Positions 44,426 to 53,039 of a stretch of DNA of 64,000 bases are shown here, one piece after another (within the stretch, counting starts at the first letter, position 1; each line of letters begins with the position of its first letter). Location: assembly GCF_000805385.1 (NCBI RefSeq), contig NZ_JTJW01000010.1, positions 496,001 through 560,000 on the forward strand, given 5' to 3'. The DNA comes from Mycolicibacterium setense. GTDB lineage: Bacteria; Actinomycetota; Actinomycetes; Mycobacteriales; Mycobacteriaceae. A program made the position numbers and the translations under genes. Under the pieces are notes generated by a model that was not told where the DNA came from, made no database searches, and saw nothing but the letters and a program-made list of their open reading frames with translations.

Positions 44426-45168
44426 CTAGCGCTCCACCCACCATCCATCGTGTACGACGCCCCGGTCACCATCCGGGCGTTCGGGGACGCCAGCCAACCT
44501 ACCAACGCACCAACCTCTTCCGGCTCCACCAATTGTTTGACGGCGCTTTCTTTCAGCAACACCTCGGCGAGCACGTCCTGCTCCGGAATGGCGTGGATGC
44601 GGGCCTGATCGGCGATCTGCTTGGTCACCAGCGGGGTCCGCACATAGCCAGGGTTGACGCAGTTGCTGGTCACCCCGTGCGGGCCGCCTTCCAGCGCGGT
44701 CACCTTGGACAGGCCCTCCAGCGCATGCTTGGCGGTGACGTAGCCGGACTTAAACTCCGAGGCGCGCAAGCCGTGCACCGACGAGATGTTGACGACGCGG
44801 CCGAACCCCTGCGAGTACATGTGCGGCAGGGCGGCGCGGATCAACAGGAACGGCACCTCGACCATCAACGCCAGCAGCATCCGGAACCGCTCGGGGGGAA
44901 ATTCCTCGATCGGGTGGATGCTCTGCACCCCGGCGTTGTTCACCAGGATGTCGCAGTCCAGCTTCAGGGTTTCCAGTGCCGAGACGTCGAGAAGGTCTAC
45001 CGCCCAGGCTTTTCCGTCGATCTCGCGGGCGACGGCCTCAGCCCCGGACGCATCGATGTCGGCCACGGTGACCACCGCGCCGAGGTTCGCCAGCTCGCGT
45101 GCACATGCCGCACCGATCCCGCTGGCGGCACCGGTGACCAGGGCGCTGCAGCCGGCAAGATCACTCAT
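44422..45168 (-). CDS. 3-hydroxybutyrate dehydrogenase (SDR)
   Basis: 248 residues, classical SDR. TGAASGIGAACARELA near 12 binds NAD. The active site reads NISSVHGLRAS with Tyr-x3-Lys as YVTAKHALEG. The run NNAGVQSIHPIEEFPPERF and the SVHGLRASEFKSGYV stretch are typical of D-3-hydroxybutyrate dehydrogenases. It oxidises 3-hydroxybutyrate to acetoacetate, handed to the next enzyme. ATGA overlaps on both sides. Confidence 0.87.
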   Translation of the reverse strand: MSDLAGCSALVTGAASGIGAACARELANLGAVVTVADIDASGAEAVAREIDGKAWAVDLLDVSALETLKLDCDILVNNAGVQSIHPIEEFPPERFRMLLALMVEVPFLLIRAALPHMYSQGFGRVVNISSVHGLRASEFKSGYVTAKHALEGLSKVTALEGGPHGVTSNCVNPGYVRTPLVTKQIADQARIHAIPEQDVLAEVLLKESAVKQLVEPEEVGALVGWLASPNARMVTGASYTMDGGWSAR

Positions 45169-46493
45169 ACCGCGGCCCGTTTCAGGTCAGCGGCATCGAT
45201 GTCGGCCAGGTCCACACCCTTGGTCTCGCGGGTGAACGCCAGCGCGATCAGCGTGACCAGCGCGGCCACCGCGAGGTACACCGCGATCGGCACCGAGGAG
45301 TTGTAGGTCTTCAACAACCACACGGCGATGATCGGCGCCAGCGAGCCGGCGACAATCGAGGTCACCTGATAACCAAGGGAGACACCCGAATAGCGCATCC
45401 GGGTCGGAAACATCTCGGACATCAGCGCGGGCTGCGGCGCATACATGAGGGCGTGGATCACCAGGCCCAGCGTGATGGCCGCGGTCACCGGCAGATACTG
45501 ACCGCTGTCCATCATCGGGTAGGCGAAGAAGCCCCAGCAGACCGCGCCGACGGCACCGAGGAAGTACACCGGGCGGCGGCCGTAACGGTCAGAAAGGGTC
45601 CCCACTATCGGGATGGCCACCAGGTGCACCGTGTGCGCGACGAGCAGCCACCACAGGATGTCGCTGGTGTCGGAGTGCACGTGCTCCTTGAGATAGGTGA
45701 TCGAGAACGTGACCACCAGGTAGTACATGATGTTCTCGCCGAATCGCAGGCCCATCGCGGTGAACACCCCGCGCGGATAACGTTTGAGCACCTCGATCGC
45801 GCTGAACGAGCTCGCCTTGATCTGTTCGGCTTCCTGTTGGGCCGCAACGAAAATCGGGGCGTCGGTGACCTTGGTGCGGATGTAGTAGCCGATCAGCACC
45901 ACCACCGCTGACAGCCAGAAGGCCACACGCCAGCCCCACGACAGGAACGCGTCGGCGCTGAGCAGCCCATTGAGCAGCAGCAACACCACGGTGGCCAGCA
46001 TGTTGCCGACCGGGACACCGGCTTGCGGCCAGCTCGCCCAGAAACCACGCGACTGGTTCGGGCTGTGCTCGGCCACCAACAGCACCGCGCCACCCCACTC
46101 TCCGCCCACGGCGAAGCCCTGCACGAAGCGCAGGACCACCAGCAGCACGGGTGCCAGGTAGCCGATCTGACCGAAGGTGGGCAGACAGCCCATCAGGAAC
46201 GTGGCGAGGCCGACGAGCACGAGGCTGAACTGAAGCAGCTTCTTGCGACCCAACTTGTCGCCGTAGTGACCGAACACGATGCCGCCGAGCGGGCGGGCCA
46301 GGAAGCCGATCGCGTACGTGCCGAAGGCTGCCATGATGGCGTCCAACTCATTGCCGCCCTGCGGGAAGAACAACTTGTTGAAGACCAGTGTGGCGGCGGT
46401 TCCGTAGAGGAAGAACTCGTACCACTCGACCACGGTGCCTGCCATCGAGGCGGCGACGACGCGGCGCAGGCCGGTCAGATTGGGCGCGCTCAT
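45165..46493 (-). CDS. MFS transporter, metabolite:H+ symporter (MHS) type
   Basis: 442 residues, twelve membrane helices. The MHS signature is seen in VEWYEFFLYGTAA near 21, the loop 2-3 motif GGIVFGHYGDKLGRKKLL near 64, and LRFVQGFAVGGEWGGAVLLVAEH near 116-138 (QGFAVGGEWGGA). ATG 46493 has AAGGAG nine bases upstream; a longer reading from 46634 is rejected. Given the operon it probably imports 3-hydroxybutyrate or acetoacetate; substrate inferred from context. Confidence 0.87.
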   Translation of the reverse strand: MSAPNLTGLRRVVAASMAGTVVEWYEFFLYGTAATLVFNKLFFPQGGNELDAIMAAFGTYAIGFLARPLGGIVFGHYGDKLGRKKLLQFSLVLVGLATFLMGCLPTFGQIGYLAPVLLVVLRFVQGFAVGGEWGGAVLLVAEHSPNQSRGFWASWPQAGVPVGNMLATVVLLLLNGLLSADAFLSWGWRVAFWLSAVVVLIGYYIRTKVTDAPIFVAAQQEAEQIKASSFSAIEVLKRYPRGVFTAMGLRFGENIMYYLVVTFSITYLKEHVHSDTSDILWWLLVAHTVHLVAIPIVGTLSDRYGRRPVYFLGAVGAVCWGFFAYPMMDSGQYLPVTAAITLGLVIHALMYAPQPALMSEMFPTRMRYSGVSLGYQVTSIVAGSLAPIIAVWLLKTYNSSVPIAVYLAVAALVTLIALAFTRETKGVDLADIDAADLKRAAV

Positions 46494-46594
46494 CCGCGGC
46501 TCTCCTTGTGACATGGCACTGTGATGCCCCTTACAGCTTTGGTGAGTATTCATGCACGCCGAACGGTCCGCAATGGGTAAATCCGCACTATCAG

Positions 46595-46610
46595 TCTGCG
46601 AAAATGCAGA
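46595..46610. promoter_or_regulatory. Possible LysR-type operator
   Basis: TCTGC-N6-GCAGA dyad just before the LysR gene start, in the 118-bp divergent spacer. It has LysR-box proportions but abuts the proposed ATG, so either the start is further on or the site acts on autoregulation. Low confidence. Confidence 0.3.
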
Positions 46611-46611
46611 A

Positions 46612-47532
46612 ATGGACGGTGCGCAAAGGCCCACCCGCCCCAGCGCGGACGACCTGCTGGTTCTGCTGGCCGTCGGCCGCTCCGGCCGCTACACCGCGGC
46701 GGCCGATGAGCTGGGCATCAACCACACCACGATCTCGCGGCGCATCGCTGCTCTCGAGCAGGCCATCGGGGGCCGGGTACTGACGCGGGCGGGCGGCGGG
46801 TGGGAACTCACAGACCTCGGCCGCGAGGCGCTGGCCGCTGCCGAAACCGTCGAGACCGCGGTGTCCACCCTTGCCGCCACCGGCACCCGGCAACTCGAAG
46901 GCGTGGTGCGGATCTCGGCGACCGACGGTTTCAGCGCCTACATCGCCGCGCCCGCCGCAGCCCAGGTGCAGCGTCGGCATCCGCGCCTGACCGTCGAGAT
47001 CGTGACCGCCACCCGCAGGGCCTCCCAACAGCGTTCGAGCCTGGACCTCGAGATCGTCGTGGGCGCACCCCAGGTGCGGCGTGCCGAGGCGATCCGCCTC
47101 GGCGACTACTGCCTGGGCCTCTACGGCGCGCAGTCCTATCTGGCCGAACACGGGGCCCCGGACAGCATCGCGGACCTGGCCCGATTTCCGCTGGTGTACT
47201 TCATCGACTCGATGTTGCAAGTCGACGACCTCGACATGGCCGCGAGTTTCGCACCGGCCATGCGTGAATCGGTGACCTCCACCAACGTGTTCGTCCACGT
47301 CGAGGCGACGCGAGCCGCCGCGGGTCTGGGGCTGCTGCCGTGTTTCATGGCCGACCGGCACGAGGATCTGGTGCGGGTTCTGCCCGCCGAACTCACGGTT
47401 CGGCTGGGCTACTGGCTGGTGGCCAGGGCCGAGACGCTGCGCCGGCCGGTGGTGGCGGCTGTCGTCGAGGCGATCCAGGACCGGATGGCCGACCAACAGG
47501 ATGTCCTGCTCGGAAACCTCGCCGCATCATGA
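46612..47532 (+). CDS. LysR-family transcriptional regulator
   Basis: 306 residues. N-terminal winged helix (DLLVLLAVGRSGRYTAAADELGINHTTISRRIAALE, with the recognition part NHTTISRRI) and a periplasmic-binding-type sensor domain from about 70 (GVVRISATDGFSAYI). An upstream ATG at 46552 is in frame; 46612 is preferred by domain position. Divergent from the MFS-BDH-AACS operon, which it probably controls in response to a ketone-body-like ligand; inference from arrangement. Confidence 0.85.
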   Translation: MDGAQRPTRPSADDLLVLLAVGRSGRYTAAADELGINHTTISRRIAALEQAIGGRVLTRAGGGWELTDLGREALAAAETVETAVSTLAATGTRQLEGVVRISATDGFSAYIAAPAAAQVQRRHPRLTVEIVTATRRASQQRSSLDLEIVVGAPQVRRAEAIRLGDYCLGLYGAQSYLAEHGAPDSIADLARFPLVYFIDSMLQVDDLDMAASFAPAMRESVTSTNVFVHVEATRAAAGLGLLPCFMADRHEDLVRVLPAELTVRLGYWLVARAETLRRPVVAAVVEAIQDRMADQQDVLLGNLAAS

Positions 47533-47635
47533 TGCGCGCGTGCCTGATGCCATGTTGCGTAGGTAGGCGTTCGACTGATGCGCCGGCCGAGCCAAATCCT
47601 TGCGGTCGTGCCCCGATATTGCTGCAGTGAGTGGT

Positions 47636-48406
47636 ATGCCATTCATCGAGCACGACCGCGGACGGGCCTATTACCGGCACTGGGCGGTACCCGGGCCCCG
47701 CGCGGCCGTCGTCTTCCTGCACGGCTTCGGTGAGCACACCGGGGTCTATCACCGGTACGGATTCGCGCTCAACGCCGCCGGCATCGACCTGTGGGCAGTC
47801 GACCAGTTCGGCCATGGCCTGACCCCGGGCACCCGAGGCGATTTCGGCTCGATCGAGGACAGCTCGGCGCTGGCCGAGGCACTCACCGCCGTCGCCGAGC
47901 ACGAGACGCCCGGCATACCGCTGGTGGCACAAGGACATTCGTTCGGTTCGGTGGTGACCTTGTTCCGGCTACTCGGCGAGCCCGACCGGTACCGCGCCGG
48001 GGTCATCTCCGGCGCCCCACTGGTGCCGATCCCCGAAATGCTGGACAGGGACACATCATTGGATCTGGACCCCAGCTGGCTCTCGTCCGATCCGTTCTAC
48101 CTGGACGCCCTGGAGAACGACCCGCTGGCGTTCGTCGACGCCGACGGCGCCGCGCTCACCCGCGAGCTGGACCGCGCGTGGGATCGATTCGGTGCCGAGC
48201 TGCCGACGCTCACGGTGCCCACCCTGGCCCTGCACGGCTCGGCCGATGTGATCGCCCCCGCCGGGGCGGTGAAGGCCTACGCCGACGAGGTAGACCCGTT
48301 GCAGTTCAAGGAGTTTCCCGGCGGCCGCCATGACATCCTCAACGAGTCGGTGCACCGGGACGTGGCCGCGGCCATCGTCGAGTTCATCGACGCGCAGATC
48401 GGCTAG
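47636..48406 (+). CDS. Alpha/beta hydrolase, monoacylglycerol lipase-like
   Basis: 256 residues, serine aquatic-type lysophospholipase/monoglyceride lipase fold. HGFGEHTGVYHRY near 30 is the oxyanion region, GHSFGS near 102 carries the nucleophilic Ser, HGSADVIAP near 204 the Asp and GGRHDILNE near 232 the His. ATG 47636 chosen; earlier GTG and ATG codons are in frame. Its stop and the stop of the convergent TetR gene share the tetranucleotide CTAG. Substrate unknown. Confidence 0.85.
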   Translation: MPFIEHDRGRAYYRHWAVPGPRAAVVFLHGFGEHTGVYHRYGFALNAAGIDLWAVDQFGHGLTPGTRGDFGSIEDSSALAEALTAVAEHETPGIPLVAQGHSFGSVVTLFRLLGEPDRYRAGVISGAPLVPIPEMLDRDTSLDLDPSWLSSDPFYLDALENDPLAFVDADGAALTRELDRAWDRFGAELPTLTVPTLALHGSADVIAPAGAVKAYADEVDPLQFKEFPGGRHDILNESVHRDVAAAIVEFIDAQIG

Positions 48407-48969
48407 CGCCGAGCGTCGTACCCTGCCGTGAGCCAGTACACGGTCCGGTCGAGGCTCGGCAGGATCTCGGTGATGGCGATCTCACCGGCGGTGAACCGGC
48501 CGACCAGGCCGAACACCAGGCTGGTCACGATGGTGTCGAGATCGTGCACGAATGTCTCGTCGACCCCGGTCAGGATGGACAGACCCGTGGGCACGACCGT
48601 GTCGAGGCCTCTGCGCACCAGGCGCTCACCGCCGGGTGCGGCCCTGGCCCGCGAGTACGCCCTGAGCATGTCGGGGTGCTTCTCCCACGGTTCGAAAATG
48701 GTGCGGAACATCCGCATCAGCGCCTCATAGAGGGACTCATCCGGCTCACGCACCTGCCCGGTCATGGCCAGCCCCGAATACCGGTTCTCCGCCATCCAGG
48801 AGTCCAGCGCGGCCAGGATCAACTCGTCGCGGGTGGAATAGCGCTTGTAGATCGTGGCCAGTGAGGTCTTGGCCCGGCGCGCCACCTCCCGCAATTGGAC
48901 CGCGTCGTAGCCCTCGGTCTCGAGGAGTTCGACGACGATGTCGAGGATCCGATCACGTTCTTCTGCCAC
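48403..48969 (-). CDS. TetR-family regulator
   Basis: 188 residues. Helix-turn-helix: VQLREVARRAKTSLATIYKRYSTRDELI near 24 (LREVARRAKTSLATIYKRY). The C-terminal ligand domain is divergent. It faces an SDR-SDR-CMD-ALDH operon across 85 bp holding two palindromes (GTAACC-N1-GGTTAC and CTGTAAC-N3-GTTACAG), its likely operators. The inducer is unknown; perhaps an alcohol or ketone used by the operon. Confidence 0.87.
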   Translation of the reverse strand: MAEERDRILDIVVELLETEGYDAVQLREVARRAKTSLATIYKRYSTRDELILAALDSWMAENRYSGLAMTGQVREPDESLYEALMRMFRTIFEPWEKHPDMLRAYSRARAAPGGERLVRRGLDTVVPTGLSILTGVDETFVHDLDTIVTSLVFGLVGRFTAGEIAITEILPSLDRTVYWLTAGYDARR

Positions 48970-48995
48970 TTTGAGAACACCCTTGCCGCCGGAGA

Positions 48996-49008
48996 GTAAC
49001 CAGGTTAC
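48996..49008. promoter_or_regulatory. Palindromic operator 1 of the TetR/SDR divergent promoter
   Basis: GTAACCAGGTTAC, a perfect 6-1-6 palindrome 27 bp upstream of the TetR start. It shares the GTTAC half-site with the neighbouring palindrome at 49016. Confidence 0.65.
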
Positions 49009-49015
49009 CGTACCG

Positions 49016-49032
49016 CTGTAACACGGTTACAG
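49016..49032. promoter_or_regulatory. Palindromic operator 2 of the TetR/SDR divergent promoter
   Basis: CTGTAACACGGTTACAG, a perfect 7-3-7 palindrome, 22 bp before the SDR start. Centres of the two palindromes are 22 bp apart, about two helical turns, allowing binding on one face of the DNA. Confidence 0.7.
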
Positions 49033-49054
49033 CCATTCGGCGGAGTGAGGATCA

Positions 49055-49885
49055 ATGGGAAATCTGGACGGAAAAGTCGCCTTCATCACCGGGGTGGCCC
49101 GGGGTCAGGGCCGAAGCCACGCGGTGGCGCTCGCCAAGGAAGGCGCGGCCATCATCGGTGTCGACATCTGCGCCGGCATCGCCTCCAACCCGTACCCGAT
49201 GGCCAGCCGCGCCGAACTCGACGAGACGGTCGCACTCGTCGAAGCCGCGGGCGGCAAGATGATCGGCACAGTCGCCGATGTCCGCGACTTCCACGCACTC
49301 AAGGACGCACTCGACGCGGGTGTCGAGCAGTTCGGACGCCTCGACATCGTGCTCGCCAACGCCGGCGTGGCCCCCACCGCGTTTCGGGAAGTGACCATCG
49401 AAGAAGACCTCGAGATGTGGACCGATGCGGTCGGCGTCAACCTCGTCGGCTCTTTCCACACCGCCAAGGCGGCCATCCCCCATCTGATCGAGGGCGGACG
49501 CGGTGGATCCATCGTCTTCACCAGCTCCACCGCCGGGCTGCGCGGCTTCGGCGGGATGCAGGGCGGCGGCCTGGGCTATGCGGCGTCCAAGCACGGCATC
49601 GTCGGGCTGATGCGCACACTGTCCAATGCCCTTGCCCCACACAGCATCCGGGTCAACACCGTGCACCCCACCGCGGTCAACACCATGATGGCGGTCAACC
49701 CGGCGATGACGGCGTTCCTGGAGAACTACCCCGACGGTGGTCCGCATCTGCAGAACCCGATGCCGGTGTCACTACTGGAACCGGAGGACATCAGCGCGAC
49801 CATCAGCTACCTGGTGTCCGACGCCGCCAAGTACGTCACCGGGGTCACCCTCCCCGTCGACGCCGGCTTCACGAACAAGCTCTGA
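49055..49885 (+). CDS. Mycofactocin-type short-chain dehydrogenase, first of a pair
   Basis: 276 residues. The N-terminal stretch GKVAFITGVARGQGRSHAVALAKEGA, the GVDICAGI loop and the extra PMASRAELDETVALVEAAGGK insertion (in parts: ASRAELDETVALVE) mark the mycofactocin-coupled SDR group, which holds its NAD tightly and passes electrons to mycofactocin. Active-site residues: TSSTAG and YAASKHG. First gene of a four-gene operon with ATGA/TGATG couplings. Likely oxidises an alcohol; substrate unknown. No mycofactocin biosynthesis genes are in the window. Confidence 0.85.
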   Translation: MGNLDGKVAFITGVARGQGRSHAVALAKEGAAIIGVDICAGIASNPYPMASRAELDETVALVEAAGGKMIGTVADVRDFHALKDALDAGVEQFGRLDIVLANAGVAPTAFREVTIEEDLEMWTDAVGVNLVGSFHTAKAAIPHLIEGGRGGSIVFTSSTAGLRGFGGMQGGGLGYAASKHGIVGLMRTLSNALAPHSIRVNTVHPTAVNTMMAVNPAMTAFLENYPDGGPHLQNPMPVSLLEPEDISATISYLVSDAAKYVTGVTLPVDAGFTNKL

Positions 49886-50685
49886 TGGGGCGGGTCGCCG
49901 GCAAGCGCGTGCTGATCACCGGCGCAGCACGCGGTATGGGCCGAAGCCACGCCGTACGTCTGGCCGAAGAGGGTGCCGACGTCATCCTGGTCGACCTGTG
50001 CCGATCGGTGGACGAGATCGACTATCCGCTGGCCTCGCGTGAAGATCTCGACGAAACCGCGCGACTGGTCGAAAAGCACGGCCGGCGCGCCCTCACCTAC
50101 GTGGTCGACGTGCGCGACGCCGACGCGCTGGCGACCGCAGTCGCCGACGGCGTCAAGGAGTTGGGTGGCCTGGAGGCTGCGGTGGCCAACGCCGGCGTCA
50201 TCACCGCGGGCACCTGGGACACCACCACCGCCCAGCAATGGCGCACCGTCGTCGACATCAACTTGATCGGGTCCTGGAACACCTGCGCCGCGGCACTGCC
50301 GCACCTGGTGGAGCGCGGCGGCAGCCTGGTCAACATCAGCTCGGCCGCGGGCATCAAGGGCACGCCGCTGCACACCCCGTACACCGCGTCCAAGCACGGC
50401 GTGGTGGGGATGAGCAAGGCGCTGGCCAATGAGCTTGCCGCCCAGCATGTCCGGGTCAACACGGTGCACCCGACCGGCGTCGAGACCGGGATGCGGCCGG
50501 CGACGCTGCACGCCTTGATCGCCGAGCAACGTCCGGATCTGGCGCCGCTGTTCGGCAACGCCATACCCATCGTGATGGCCGAGGCGATCGACATCAGCAA
50601 TGCGGTGCTGTTCCTGGTCTCGGATGAGTCCCGTTATGTGACCGGCCTGGAGTTCAAGGTGGATGCGGGGGTGACGATCCGATGA
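49885..50685 (+). CDS. Mycofactocin-type short-chain dehydrogenase, second of the pair
   Basis: 266 residues. GKRVLITGAARGMGRSHAVRLAEEGAD (in parts: TGAARGMGRSHAVRLAE) and the LASREDLDETARLVEKHGR insertion match the same SDR group as the gene before. Catalytic NISSAAG and YTASKHG. ATG shares one base with the previous stop; it ends with ATGA overlap into the CMD gene. Two paralogous SDRs in tandem may act on successive hydroxyls or on opposite stereoisomers; inference. Confidence 0.84.
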   Translation: MGRVAGKRVLITGAARGMGRSHAVRLAEEGADVILVDLCRSVDEIDYPLASREDLDETARLVEKHGRRALTYVVDVRDADALATAVADGVKELGGLEAAVANAGVITAGTWDTTTAQQWRTVVDINLIGSWNTCAAALPHLVERGGSLVNISSAAGIKGTPLHTPYTASKHGVVGMSKALANELAAQHVRVNTVHPTGVETGMRPATLHALIAEQRPDLAPLFGNAIPIVMAEAIDISNAVLFLVSDESRYVTGLEFKVDAGVTIR

Positions 50686-51491
50686 CCGCATCCGATACCC
50701 GCACCGAGCGCGGCCGCCGCGAGTTCGCCGAGGTGATGACGTTCGCGGCACCCGAGGATGATTCCCCGGCGACCACCAACCTCGTCGACTTCGTGTTCGC
50801 CGAGGTGTGGCCACGCAGCGCCCTGAGCCGTCGGGATCGACGCTTCGTCACCCTGGCATGTGTCGCGGATGCCGATGCGGAAGAGCCGTTGCGCGACCAC
50901 GTCTATGCCGCACTCAACAGCGGCGACGTCTCCATCGTCGAAATGCGGGAAACTGTCCTGCATTTCGCCGTGTACGCCGGCTGGCCCAAGGCCTCACGGT
51001 TCAATGGCGTGGTCGACGAGGAGTGGGCCAGGATTCACCGCGAACGCGGTCTGACCCCGCCTGCACCCGAGCCGCTGCTGCCGCTGACCACGCCGAGTGA
51101 TCCGGAGGACCGGTTGCTGTGCGGTGAGCAGTCCTTCCGGGACGTCAACTGCATGCCGTACACACCGATTCGCGACAATCCCTTCTCGGGTGCAGGCATC
51201 CTCAACTTCGTCTTCGGGGAGATGTGGCTGCGGCCCGGACTCGGAATGAAGGAGCGACGGCTGATCACGGTGGCGTGTGTGGCGTTTCAGGACGCTCCCA
51301 TCCCGATCGTCAGCCACGTCTACGCCGCACTGAAGAGCCGCGATGTGTCATTCGAGGAAATGGACGAACTGGCATTGCATTTCGCGGCCTATTACGGCTG
51401 GCCCAAGGCCTCGCACCTGAACCAGGTGATCGGCGAACAGAAGGAGCGCGCCGAGGCGGAATGGGCTGCTGAAGCGGAGGCGACGTCATGA
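50682..51491 (+). CDS. Tandem carboxymuconolactone decarboxylase-like protein
   Basis: 269 residues built from two similar halves. Each has a W(P/L)R..L..(R/K)(D/E)RR...TVAC block (FAEVWPRSALSRRDRRFVTLACV near 40; FGEMWLRPGLGMKERRLITVACV near 180) and an LHFA-YYGWPKAS end (VLHFAVYAGWPKASRFN; ALHFAAYYGWPKASHLN). This is the CMD/AhpD helical fold. The redox CxxC of AhpD is absent from both halves, so it is unlikely to be a peroxidase. Role in the operon unknown; it may be a decarboxylase, lactonase-like or binding protein. Confidence 0.8.
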   Translation: MTASDTRTERGRREFAEVMTFAAPEDDSPATTNLVDFVFAEVWPRSALSRRDRRFVTLACVADADAEEPLRDHVYAALNSGDVSIVEMRETVLHFAVYAGWPKASRFNGVVDEEWARIHRERGLTPPAPEPLLPLTTPSDPEDRLLCGEQSFRDVNCMPYTPIRDNPFSGAGILNFVFGEMWLRPGLGMKERRLITVACVAFQDAPIPIVSHVYAALKSRDVSFEEMDELALHFAAYYGWPKASHLNQVIGEQKERAEAEWAAEAEATS

Positions 51492-52954
51492 GCAGCGCCC
51501 TGACGACGCTGCCCGCCGACCCGGCCGGACTGGTGGTGGGTGGTGAACGCATCACCCAGTCATCGGTGCCGCAACACCAGCATATCTTTCCGGGAAATGG
51601 ACAGCCGAACGCGAGCATTGTCCTGGCCGGCCCCGCCGAGATCGACCTCGCCGTAAGTACCGCGTGGGACGCACAGCGCGTGTGGACGGCACTGACCGCG
51701 GACCGCCGCCGCGACATGCTGATCGATCTGGCCGACGTGGTGCACGAGCATCTCGACGAACTCACCGCGCTCAACGTGCATGACTACGCGGTGCCGGTGT
51801 CCTACGCGGGCACCGCGCACCTGCTCGAACGGTTCCTGCGCCACTTCGCCGGCTACGCCGACAAACCCCACGGGTCGAGCTCGCCGGTCAGCGGGTCTCA
51901 CGACGTCAACCTCATCGAGCGCGAGCCCTACGGCGTTGTCGGCGTGATCGCTCCGTGGAACGGCTCGTTGGTCGTCGCCGCCTCGTGCATCCCGCCCGCC
52001 CTGGCGGCCGGCAACGCCGTGGTGTTCAAACCGTCGGAGTTGGCTCCGCTCGCCGCGCTGCGCTTCGGCGAGCTGTGCCTGGAGGCCGGATTGCCACCCG
52101 GGCTGGTCAACGTCGTACCGGCCGCGGCGGAGGGCGGCGAACTGCTGGTTCGTCATCCCGGCATCCGCAAGATCCACTTCACCGGCGGCGGAGTCACCGC
52201 ACGCGCGGTGCTGACAGCGGCCGCGCAGAACCTGACACCGGTGGTCACCGAACTCGGCGGCAAGTCCGCCAACCTGATCTTCGCCGACGCCGACCTGGAT
52301 ACCGCCGCCCAACTCTCGGCCCACCAGGGTCCGTTGATGCAATCAGGGCAGAGCTGTGCGTGTGCCAGCCGAATCCTGGTGCACGAGTCCGTCTATGACG
52401 CCTTCGCCGAGAAGTTCCTCGCGATTGTGGGCGCCGCCCGCATCGGGGACCCGTTCGATCCCACCGTGAACTTCGGTCCGGTGATCAGCGACACCGCCGC
52501 CCACCGCATCCTGAACACGATCGACCAGGCGGTCAGCGATCGGGCCGGTGAGCTGCTCATCGGCGGGCAGCGAATCGGCGGCGAGCTCGCGGAGGGTTAT
52601 TACATCGAGCCCACCGTATTCGGCAACGTGGACAATTCCTCACCGCTCGCCCAGGTCGAAACATTCGGTCCGGTCGTCTCACTCATCAGGTTCGGTGAAG
52701 AGGCCGAAGCGGTCCAGCTCGCCAACGACACCCCCTACGGCCTGAATGCCTTTGTCCATACCCGAGATCTGGCTCGGGCACACGGGGTCAGCAGGCAGCT
52801 CGAAGCCGGCTCGGTATGGGTCAACCAGTTCAGCCAGATCTCGCCGCAAGGGCCCTACGGCGGTTACAAGCAGAGCGGATCCGGCCGTACCGGCGGCCTC
52901 GACGGGCTGCACGAGTTCCAGCAGGTGAAGAACATCCGGATCGGTATGAGCTGA
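51488..52954 (+). CDS. NAD(P)-dependent aldehyde dehydrogenase
   Basis: 488 residues, ALDH superfamily. VGVIAPWNGSLVVAA near 153, KPSELAPLAALRFGE near 180, catalytic Glu in VTELGGKSANLIF near 254 and catalytic Cys in SGQSCACASRILV near 287 are present. The C-terminal PQGPYGGYKQSGSGRTGG is typical. Completes an alcohol-to-acid sequence with the SDR pair. ATGA overlap with the CMD gene. Class (semialdehyde or aromatic) cannot be fixed by eye. Confidence 0.9.
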   Translation: MSSALTTLPADPAGLVVGGERITQSSVPQHQHIFPGNGQPNASIVLAGPAEIDLAVSTAWDAQRVWTALTADRRRDMLIDLADVVHEHLDELTALNVHDYAVPVSYAGTAHLLERFLRHFAGYADKPHGSSSPVSGSHDVNLIEREPYGVVGVIAPWNGSLVVAASCIPPALAAGNAVVFKPSELAPLAALRFGELCLEAGLPPGLVNVVPAAAEGGELLVRHPGIRKIHFTGGGVTARAVLTAAAQNLTPVVTELGGKSANLIFADADLDTAAQLSAHQGPLMQSGQSCACASRILVHESVYDAFAEKFLAIVGAARIGDPFDPTVNFGPVISDTAAHRILNTIDQAVSDRAGELLIGGQRIGGELAEGYYIEPTVFGNVDNSSPLAQVETFGPVVSLIRFGEEAEAVQLANDTPYGLNAFVHTRDLARAHGVSRQLEAGSVWVNQFSQISPQGPYGGYKQSGSGRTGGLDGLHEFQQVKNIRIGMS

Positions 52955-52992
52955 ATTCTGCGGCTCCGGTTGACGTGAGCCACGCAACACCC

Positions 52993-53036
52993 CACAATAA
53001 CCGTCATGAACGGTCATAAATCCACAATGACGGTCA
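52993..53036. promoter_or_regulatory. Direct-repeat operator upstream of the DeoR gene
   Basis: CACAATAACCGTCA (52993-53006) and CACAATGACGGTCA (53023-53036) are direct repeats with 12 of 14 identical, spaced exactly 30 bp. CCGTCATGAA and CGGTCATAAA form further half-sites between. Likely binding site of the adjacent DeoR regulator. Confidence 0.55.
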
Positions 53037-53039
53037 GCC

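Noticed and set aside
42629..44608. 659-codon + strand frame opposite the acetoacetyl-CoA synthetase
   Set aside because: Shadow frame with no recognisable domain; the opposite strand carries all ANL motifs.
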